A DNA stretch of 38,370 bases, taken from contig JAUIGQ010000009.1 in NCBI GenBank assembly GCA_030429925.1, forward strand, positions 1-38,370, read 5' to 3'. Under the pieces are notes generated by a model. It had not been told where the DNA came from, did no database searches, and was given only the letters and a program-made list of their open reading frames with translations. This stretch comes from Bacteroidia bacterium. Its GTDB lineage: Bacteria; Bacteroidota; Bacteroidia; Flavobacteriales_E; Vicingaceae. This document shows, piece by piece, positions 32,676 to 38,370 of this stretch. The translations under genes and the position numbers were made by a program. Numbering within the stretch: position 1 is the stretch's first letter; every line of letters begins with the position of its first letter.

Positions 32676-33944
32676 TTAAGGTGAAACAACTTGCATCAAT
32701 TGCGCACAAAGGATTGCTCCAAAGGTTCCAACTGCATATCCAAAGACTGCCAGCAGAACTCCAACCGGTGCAAGGGCAGAACTAAATGCCGAGGCAACAA
32801 TGGGAGCAGATGCAGCTCCTCCGACATTGGCTTGAGAGCCAACAGCAACAAAGAAGAATGGAGCTTTGATCAATTTGGCTACAGTTAGTAAAATGATCAC
32901 ATGAACTAACATCCAAACCAAGCCAACCAAAAATAATCCAATATTATCGAAGATAGCCATAATGTCCATTTTCATCCCTATAGTAGCTACTAGAATATAT
33001 AGGAAAGCTGATCCGAATTTTGAAGCCCCTGCACCTTCATACTGCTTTAGTTTGGTAAAAGAGAAGGCTACTCCCATTACGGTTGCAACCACTACTATCC
33101 AAAAGAAATGACTAGCCATAGAGGTCAAGCGATATGCTTCCAATATCTCTTTCTTACTTTCCATGAATGGAGTAACCAGGTCTGCTATTAAATGAGCAAT
33201 GGCAGTTCCCCCAAAACCAATGGCGCAAATGATCATAATATCAGTTAAGGTAGTTACCTTGGCAATTGATGCATGATAATTTTGAACTTTTTCTTTTAAC
33301 TCTGTAATTGCTGAGGTGTCACCTTTAAAGAAACCATCGATCTTTTCTGCCATCCCTGCCCCGATCAATAGGAAAGCCATCCATATATTAGCAACTATTA
33401 CATCCACTGTGATCATTGCAGAGAAAAGTTCATCGCTGGCTCCATAGATCTCTTTCATGGCTGTCTGGTTGGCACCTCCACCGATCCAGCTTCCCGCTAC
33501 TGTGGCTAATCCTCTCCATACTTCATCAGGACCGCTTCCTCCAACAATATCGGGAGCAAAGGCCGAAATGGCTAAAATGGCTATAGGTCCGCCTGCTACA
33601 ATACCAATTGTACCGGCAAAGAACATGATCAATGCTTTGGGGCCTAATCTTAAAATTCCCTTGAGATCGATGCTCAAACAAAGCAATACCAAACTGCTAG
33701 GGAGTAAATACCTGGAGGCAACAAAATACAAATTGGAAGACTCCCCGGAAATCAGTCCAAATGAGTTCAATAAAGATGGTAAGAAGTAACATAGCAAGAG
33801 GGCGGGGATGATCTTGTAGAACTTTACCCAGAAATTGCTTTTTAAACTGGCAGTATAAAATACCAAAGCCAATAATCCGATCAAAATACCAATTACTGTT
33901 GCATCATTTGTAAAGACTGCTTGAGTCTCCATACTTCCTTCCAT
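32676..33944 (-). CDS. DUF819-family integral membrane protein
   Basis: 422 residues with about 11-12 membrane helices. The stretch LATVAGSWIGGGANQTAMKEIYGAS is the family signature, and GGAASAPIVASAFSSALAPVGVLLAVFGYAVGT near the C terminus is the second half of the apparent inverted repeat. The family (YjcL and relatives) is a putative transporter of unknown substrate, structurally akin to Na-dependent carriers. The start MEGSMETQAV has a second ATG at codon 5. It is divergent from the PAS protein gene, separated by 103 bp that contain a 10-bp inverted repeat. Confidence 0.85.
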   Translation of the reverse strand: MEGSMETQAVFTNDATVIGILIGLLALVFYTASLKSNFWVKFYKIIPALLLCYFLPSLLNSFGLISGESSNLYFVASRYLLPSSLVLLCLSIDLKGILRLGPKALIMFFAGTIGIVAGGPIAILAISAFAPDIVGGSGPDEVWRGLATVAGSWIGGGANQTAMKEIYGASDELFSAMITVDVIVANIWMAFLLIGAGMAEKIDGFFKGDTSAITELKEKVQNYHASIAKVTTLTDIMIICAIGFGGTAIAHLIADLVTPFMESKKEILEAYRLTSMASHFFWIVVVATVMGVAFSFTKLKQYEGAGASKFGSAFLYILVATIGMKMDIMAIFDNIGLFLVGLVWMLVHVIILLTVAKLIKAPFFFVAVGSQANVGGAASAPIVASAFSSALAPVGVLLAVFGYAVGTFGAILCAQLMQVVSP

Positions 33945-34008
33945 AGCCTTAGTTTACAATAGTTTTTGACTTCAATTTAGTAGGACAAAATAGGAATAAT
34001 AAACCTTT

Positions 34009-34033
34009 ATTCATCTTTTTCGTAAAGATGAAT
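34009..34033. promoter_or_regulatory. Inverted repeat between two divergent genes
   Basis: ATTCATCTTT (34009-34018), five-base centre TTCGT, AAAGATGAAT (34024-34033): ten perfect pairs. It lies 14 bp before the ATG of the PAS protein gene and 64 bp before the start of the DUF819 gene. It could be an operator for either gene, or an RNA hairpin in the leader of the PAS gene. Confidence 0.4.
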
Positions 34034-34047
34034 TCAAGGTATTCGCA

Positions 34048-34944
34048 ATGCAAAGTAGACAAGCTAGTTTAATGGAGCAAAAAAGAGAAGGGTCAGAGTC
34101 AGGAGCAGCCAACAAAGGTGGTGGATTGAGGATCTCAAGAACAACCATGCCCGATGAAAAGGCTGTTTCCTCGTCTGACAGCTCCGGAAAAGATGATCAC
34201 CTTCTCAAAATTTTAAATCAACATTCAAGAGAGATCTGCATCGTCCTCAATCTTGAGGGTAGGATCAAGTATTGTAGTCCGGCTATTAAGGATCAGCTGG
34301 GTTACGATGCATCTCGCATGATCGGTAATAATATCAAAGAATTGATCCCTGTGCAGCAATGGGTTGCTTTTAGAGCAGCTTTGAGGGCAAGTGAAGAGGA
34401 CTCTTCTGAACCTATTATCATTGATTGTGGCTTTATAGATATCAATGATAAAAGACATAGTTTCAGTCTTTCTGTCGTTGATCATAGGCATCATCCTCTT
34501 ATTGAAGGATATATTATCCATGCCCATAAGATCAGCAGGGTAAAAAGATTAGAGCAGAAATTGAGTCTGCACGACCTTGCTATTGAAACCATTAAGGATG
34601 CAGTGATCATTGTAGATCCGGGAATGAAAAAGTTCGTTTTTGCGAATAAGGCATTCTACGAATTGAGTGGGTTTACAAAATCTGAAGTGATGGGCGGAAA
34701 GTTGGATCTTTTTAAATCACCTTACTCAGAGATGCTTTTTGACGAGCAGACTGATGCCAAAGAGATCGAACGTTTTCTCAAAGCCTTAAAGAACAGAAGG
34801 AAGTTTCAAGGAAGGATCTATAGCAAGAAGAAGAATGGAGAGGTGTTTTATAATCGAATGACCTTAAGTCCGGTGATAGATCATAATGATGAATTGCAGT
34901 ATTATATTGTAACTGCAAGGGAGGTGAAGAGAAGAAAGCGATAA
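34048..34944 (+). CDS. Double-PAS domain protein without output domain
   Basis: 298 residues. The first 45 are low in structure (rich in Ser, Gly, Lys). PAS 1 covers about 50-165 (REICIVLNLEGRIKYCSPAI, LGYDASRMIGNNIKELIPV). PAS 2 covers about 175-295 (ETIKDAVIIVDPGMKKFVFANKAF, LSGFTKSEVMGGKLDLFKSP, and a PAC segment FYNRMTLSPVIDHNDELQYYIVTAREV). No kinase, GGDEF, HTH or methyl-accepting domain follows, so this is a free sensor module that must act through a partner. Ligand cannot be predicted. It stands alone on the plus strand. A weak hairpin at 34988-35013 lies between it and the convergent gene. Confidence 0.82.
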   Translation: MQSRQASLMEQKREGSESGAANKGGGLRISRTTMPDEKAVSSSDSSGKDDHLLKILNQHSREICIVLNLEGRIKYCSPAIKDQLGYDASRMIGNNIKELIPVQQWVAFRAALRASEEDSSEPIIIDCGFIDINDKRHSFSLSVVDHRHHPLIEGYIIHAHKISRVKRLEQKLSLHDLAIETIKDAVIIVDPGMKKFVFANKAFYELSGFTKSEVMGGKLDLFKSPYSEMLFDEQTDAKEIERFLKALKNRRKFQGRIYSKKKNGEVFYNRMTLSPVIDHNDELQYYIVTAREVKRRKR

Positions 34945-34987
34945 GTGAGGGTAAGCTAAAATCCACGATTTATTAAGCAATACAACT

Positions 34988-35013
34988 AGAAATATCTGAG
35001 GTCTAGTATTTCT
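34988..35013. terminator. Weak bidirectional hairpin between convergent genes
   Basis: AGAAATA (34988-34994), 12-base loop, TATTTCT (35007-35013). Seven AT-rich pairs between the convergent PAS and SirB1-like genes. A possible shared terminator, low certainty. Confidence 0.3.
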
Positions 35014-35016
35014 CTC

Positions 35017-35880
35017 TTACAATAAGTTCTTACGGATATCTAGTAGGTCATTGACCTTATCTTCCTCCTTGATCTGGTTGTATGAATAGATCAAATTGTT
35101 GATCAAGCGGTTGACAACATCAACTTTAGAACAAGGCAAATAGAAATGCGATTTTACTTCTAGCTTCAATTGTTCTAAGAACTCATCAATGTCTTCCATT
35201 TGAAAGAAGCTCCCCTGATTAAATAGGTTTATATAAAAGAGAATATTGTCAGGGTCGTTCTTATCTCCAAAGGGCAGAGGCAGGTCAGCATAAGCCAATA
35301 CAAAATGTTCAGGAAGATTCACTCCGTATATTGGGATCTTCAGCCTCTCTGCAATTTCAAGATAAATGATCGCCAAGCTGATCGGACTACCTCTTCTGCT
35401 ATCCAATACCTGATTGATATAGGCATTCTTTGGATGATAGTAATCATTCTTATTGCCTTTGAAGCCATAGATAGAGAAGAAGATCTTATTGATGATCCCC
35501 GCCTTTTCCATGGCAGTATAGTTGGGGTTGAGTTCTATCCAGATGTCTTGAGTAAGCTGATCTATAAAATCGCGAACTCTTCCCTCATCCAAATCGGGGT
35601 ATTGATATTTGGCAATAATAATGGCAGCGTCCAGATAACTTCCTTCTTCCTTTTTCCATCGCATGAGCTGGGCTCCAACATCTGAGATCTGGATCCTATG
35701 TATGAGGTTCTCAACTCTGCTTTGAATATTCTGATCGTATGATTTTTCCCATTTTTCTTCTAAAATGGGAACGATATCATTTCCAAATTGCAGGATCTCT
35801 CCTTTGATCTGATCAAATATGAATTGATCAGGATCATCTAGAAGACTTATGAGAGCGTCAAGTTTTGATCTTTTTGCCAT
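35017..35880 (-). CDS. SirB1/transglutaminase-like family protein
   Basis: 287 residues, soluble, with no signal peptide. The central part reads EKAGIINKIFFSIYGFKGNKNDYYHPKNAYINQVLDSRRGSPISLAIIYLEIAERL, the hallmark of the SirB1 (Transglut_core2) family. A usual catalytic Cys position before the Ser-Leu-Ala-Ile is here Pro-Ile-Ser, and PEHFVLAY gives the His. The N-terminal part is helical and HEAT-like. Family members are commonly annotated as transglutaminase-like or TPR regulatory proteins, with no settled biochemical role. It is convergent with the PAS protein gene and stands 90 bp upstream of the end of the nucleoside phosphorylase gene. Confidence 0.82.
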   Translation of the reverse strand: MAKRSKLDALISLLDDPDQFIFDQIKGEILQFGNDIVPILEEKWEKSYDQNIQSRVENLIHRIQISDVGAQLMRWKKEEGSYLDAAIIIAKYQYPDLDEGRVRDFIDQLTQDIWIELNPNYTAMEKAGIINKIFFSIYGFKGNKNDYYHPKNAYINQVLDSRRGSPISLAIIYLEIAERLKIPIYGVNLPEHFVLAYADLPLPFGDKNDPDNILFYINLFNQGSFFQMEDIDEFLEQLKLEVKSHFYLPCSKVDVVNRLINNLIYSYNQIKEEDKVNDLLDIRKNLL

Positions 35881-35970
35881 CTATGAACAAAGATAGAACT
35901 TGACTTTTCAGATATTCTTTGAGAAAATTTAGTTATTCACCGCCATTTGTTCAATCTGATGGAATATTGA

Positions 35971-36834
35971 TCAGATCTTGGCTAATACATTCTCGATCAG
36001 CTCCTTCATAGAAGCCTTGTAATTCTTGCTAAATGAATTAGCAGAACGATTGGCTACTACAAGACAAATGGTACATGCATCATGGCCTAATAAGCTAGAT
36101 AAACCGTAAAGGGCAGAGGTTTCCATCTCATAGTTGATCACCCTCATTCCATTATGTGAGAAATTAGCAAATGCAGTATTTTGATCCTTCATGGCTGGCT
36201 GCAATCTGATAGATCTGCCTTGTGGAGCATAGAAACCCGGAGCTGTTAGGGTGATCCCTGTCCTTATACCCTCAATTTGCATGAATTTTTCTTTCATTTC
36301 AGCAGAGCCACTTACCAAATAGGGTCTGTTCAGATTTTTCCAATTGGTTTGAGAGATAAAAGCCTTCATCAGCTCTTCTTCATCTTTGTTCATACTAAAC
36401 TGATAGAAGTTTAGCAGTCCATCCATGCCTATGGCATGAGATGAAAGTACGAATTGATCAGCAGGTACATCCTTTTGGATAGATCCGCAGGTTCCGATCC
36501 TAAGAATGTTCAGTTTCGTGTGGATCTTTTTAGGTACCCTCTTCTTCAGATCCACATTGACCAGAGCATCCAGTTCGTTCATGACAATATCGATATTGTC
36601 TGTGCCAATGCCTGTTGCCATAACGGTTAGGCGCTTGCCATTCAAAGTGCCGGTATGGGTGATGAACTCTCTATTCTCAACAGTATGTTCTATAGTGTTG
36701 AAATAAGAAGAGATCAATTTTACTCTACCCGGATCTCCTACAACGATTATGTCCTTAGCGATCTGATCTGGATGAAGCTTTAGATGGTAGATAGAACCGT
36801 CATCATTTAGTATTAGCTCTGATGGGTGGATCAT
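35971..36834 (-). CDS. Nucleoside phosphorylase (uridine phosphorylase-like)
   Basis: 287 residues when started at ATG 36834. An extended frame reaches 36948, but its first 38 residues have no counterpart in the family and would run into the divergent universal stress gene. IIVVGDPGRVKLIS at about 29-42 is the phosphate-binding glycine motif, VMATGIGTDNIDIVMNEL the second phosphate loop, and GMRVINYEMETSALYGLSS the ribose-binding Glu-Met-Glu site, all typical of the NP-I (UDP/PNP) family. It would cleave uridine or a purine nucleoside with phosphate. The base specificity is not certain. It is divergent from the universal stress protein gene with 101 bp between starts. Confidence 0.88.
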   Translation of the reverse strand: MIHPSELILNDDGSIYHLKLHPDQIAKDIIVVGDPGRVKLISSYFNTIEHTVENREFITHTGTLNGKRLTVMATGIGTDNIDIVMNELDALVNVDLKKRVPKKIHTKLNILRIGTCGSIQKDVPADQFVLSSHAIGMDGLLNFYQFSMNKDEEELMKAFISQTNWKNLNRPYLVSGSAEMKEKFMQIEGIRTGITLTAPGFYAPQGRSIRLQPAMKDQNTAFANFSHNGMRVINYEMETSALYGLSSLLGHDACTICLVVANRSANSFSKNYKASMKELIENVLAKI

Positions 36835-36935
36835 TGAAATAATTTTTGCTAATCTACGAATCACAGTATATAAGACTCCTATTTTTTGTCCCAAAAGGAA
36901 TAATTTCGATAAATTCGAGGCAAATAAATACAACC

Positions 36936-37832
36936 ATGAAGAAAGCATTTGAAGTCAATAAAATTTTAGTTCCACTTGATTTTTCACCTACCTCTCATAT
37001 CGCTCTTGAGCATGCAGCTTTATTTTGCTCTAAATTCAATGCGAGCTTGCATCTATTGCATGTATATAAAGGGAGAGATATAGATATTTTACCTGATGTC
37101 ACCACTCCACGAACCGATCAAGATGAACTAAAGAAGAGGATTGGAAATGAACTGAACAGTATTGCTTCAAAGTTCAATGTTGCTTCAACTGTTGAAGTTA
37201 GGGAAGGAAGTGTGGCCAAGGAAATTACTTTGGCAGCTAGAGAAGCTGAAGCCAGCATGATCATTATGGGTACGCATGGTACAAGTGGTATAGAAGAGTT
37301 CTTCATGGGTAGCAATGCTTACCGAGTAGTGAACTCTTCAGAATTGCCTGTCTTAACAGTTCAAAAACCAGTCAATGACGGTGTTTACAAAAAAATATTC
37401 ATTGGCATTGATAGTTCAACTCATACCAGAGATAAAGTATCACATGTTGCTGCTATCGCAAAAGCTTTTGGATCTAAGGTTCACGTTTCTGCCCTTGTTA
37501 CTGAAACACATGAGGAAGAAGGAAAGATCTTCAATATAAAGATCAAACAGATCATGGAATATTTGGAACATCAAGGTGTTGAGTTCGAACATGATGAGGT
37601 TCACGGAGATGACATAGCAGAAATGGTCATGGACAAAGCCAAGGACGTAAATGCTGATCTGATCTCTATTATGACGGAACAAGAAGCCAGAACAGGACTA
37701 TTCGTTGGAGAATATGCTCAAAGGATCGTAAATCATTCAAAAATTCCCGTTTTGAGTGTTACTCCTTTTGAAATTGTTGACCATTTCTCTCAGTCTGATC
37801 TTGGAGGCGACTATAGACCTTTTTATATCTGA
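36936..37832 (+). CDS. Tandem-domain universal stress protein
   Basis: 298 residues when started at ATG 36936. The frame is open upstream to 36846 without an ATG, and MKKAFEVNKILVPLDFSP is the classic UspA start. Two Usp domains lie at about 6-145 and 150-290. Domain 1 has the complete ATP-binding motif G-x2-G-x9-G-S (GTHG at 112-115, GS at 125-126) and Asp15. Domain 2 (KIFIGIDSSTHTRDK onwards) has lost the glycine loop (SIMTEQEARTGLFVGEYAQ), so only the first half probably binds ATP. Cytoplasmic stress and energy-shortage proteins of this form are common in Flavobacteriales. cinA follows after 20 bp. Confidence 0.9.
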   Translation: MKKAFEVNKILVPLDFSPTSHIALEHAALFCSKFNASLHLLHVYKGRDIDILPDVTTPRTDQDELKKRIGNELNSIASKFNVASTVEVREGSVAKEITLAAREAEASMIIMGTHGTSGIEEFFMGSNAYRVVNSSELPVLTVQKPVNDGVYKKIFIGIDSSTHTRDKVSHVAAIAKAFGSKVHVSALVTETHEEEGKIFNIKIKQIMEYLEHQGVEFEHDEVHGDDIAEMVMDKAKDVNADLISIMTEQEARTGLFVGEYAQRIVNHSKIPVLSVTPFEIVDHFSQSDLGGDYRPFYI

Positions 37833-37852
37833 TCTTAAAATAAAGGCAAGGC

Positions 37853-38370
37853 ATGCTTGCAGAAATTATCACCATTGGTGATGAAATCTTAATTGGCCAA
37901 ACCGTTGATACAAATTCCGCTTGGATAGCAAAGGAGCTGAACAGGATAGGTATATCCCTGCTTCAGATAAGATCTATTCAAGACAAAAGAGATAGTATCA
38001 TTCAGGCATTGGATTCAGTTTTTCCGGAAAGCTCTCTAGTAATAATGACCGGAGGATTAGGTCCGACAAAGGATGATATCACTAAGAAGGTCTTGGCTGA
38101 TTATTTCAATACAGAACTTAAAAGGAATTCTGAGATCCTTGACCGAATTGAGGACTATTTTATTCAAAGGGGAAGGGATATCTTAGAAACCAATAGGATG
38201 CAAGCGGACCTGCCGGAGAATGCCACTATTTTGCCCAATTTGTTAGGCACGGCAAGCGGGATGTGGTTTGAAAAAGAGAATACCATATATGTGAGTATGC
38301 CCGGAGTTCCCTATGAGATGAAAGGGATCATGAGCAATGAAGTGATTCCGAGATTGAGCTCTCAATTTAA
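37853..38370 (+). CDS. cinA: CinA-family protein, N-terminal part (cut by window edge)
   Basis: 172 complete codons from ATG 37853 to the window edge without a stop. ITIGDEILIGQTVDTNSAW at about 6-24 is the MoaB/MogA-like (MPTBD) start of CinA. MTGGLGPTKDDITK at about 65-78 is the phosphate-binding loop. LLGTASGMWFE and MPGVPYEM at 149-156 are typical CinA strands. The C-terminal nicotinamide-nucleotide amidase (PncC-type) domain, if present, lies beyond the edge. In other bacteria the COG1058 domain hydrolyses ADP-ribose or supports NMN deamidation. It shares a strand with the universal stress gene, 20 bp upstream. Confidence 0.93.
   Translation, partial: MLAEIITIGDEILIGQTVDTNSAWIAKELNRIGISLLQIRSIQDKRDSIIQALDSVFPESSLVIMTGGLGPTKDDITKKVLADYFNTELKRNSEILDRIEDYFIQRGRDILETNRMQADLPENATILPNLLGTASGMWFEKENTIYVSMPGVPYEMKGIMSNEVIPRLSSQF

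Noticed and set aside
36846-36935. N-terminal extension of the universal stress protein by 30 residues
   Set aside because: The extension has no ATG, starts inside the divergent promoter region, and the family begins at the KILVPLDFSP segment.

Overview
The window is chromosomal DNA from a Bacteroidota bacterium, most likely of the Flavobacteriales or a close relative. The evidence is a fused LpxC-FabZ, a PorX-type response regulator with a PglZ-like output domain (part of the type IX secretion/gliding regulatory network), a duplicated LpxD, few Shine-Dalgarno sites, a TAnnTTTG-type promoter element, AT-rich codon use and a clade II nitrous oxide reductase cluster. No tRNA, rRNA, CRISPR array, transposase or integrase was seen.

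Layout. (1) 1-6367: surface polysaccharide assembly. A glycosyltransferase (cut by the window edge) and a methyltransferase lie on the minus strand, divergent from a Wzx-type flippase, two consecutive Wzz-like chain-length proteins and an O-antigen ligase/polymerase. (2) 6336-14319, minus strand: a lipid A operon: HD hydrolase, lpxD, lpxC-fabZ, lpxA, an orphan ABC ATPase, efp, a second lpxD-like gene and a GAF-PP2C phosphatase. Several junctions are only 1-3 bp wide. (3) 14400-18741, plus strand: porX, tsaE, alanine dehydrogenase, a small membrane-anchored protein and a methyltransferase. (4) 18761-22436: a 7-bp tandem array, then a minus-strand operon (marC family, putative aminopeptidase, murQ, conserved hypothetical), then 488 bp without a solid gene that holds an orphan terminator, short repeats, a 40-codon ORF and the nos promoter. 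(5) 22437-31248, plus strand: a clade II denitrification (N2O reduction) cluster: lipoprotein cytochrome c, FAS1 lipoprotein, nosZ, a four-TM protein, nosL, a NosL/beta-barrel fusion, nosD, nosF, nosY and an Rrf2 regulator. (6) 31428-38370: a DECR-like 2,4-dienoyl-CoA reductase, a four-TM small protein, a DUF819 protein, a double-PAS protein, a SirB1-like protein, a nucleoside phosphorylase, a tandem universal stress protein and the start of cinA.

The most notable points centre on the nos cluster. A perfect 35-bp direct repeat lies on either side of it: 22206-22240, and 31428-31462, where it forms the last ten codons and stop of the reductase gene. This is the geometry expected if a nos island entered at the 3' end of that gene. 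Isoleucine codon use in nosD also looks different from the neighbouring ald. nosF carries an in-frame TGA directly after its Walker A motif, so the ATPase of the NosDFY transporter is either broken, read through, or mis-sequenced. The second NosL domain is fused through a His-rich linker to a Met-rich, barrel-like domain, suggesting copper handling at the outer membrane. A perfect 14-bp palindrome with a CRP/FNR-like TGAT-N4-ATCA core lies about 41 bases upstream of the inferred nos transcription start.

How the nos genes would work together (inference from family knowledge): quinol-derived electrons pass through the lipoprotein cytochrome c to NosZ; NosL proteins and NosDFY supply copper/sulfur for the CuZ centre; the Rrf2 protein with three Cys and one His probably senses NO or Fe-S status; the CRP/FNR-like site would give a second layer of control.
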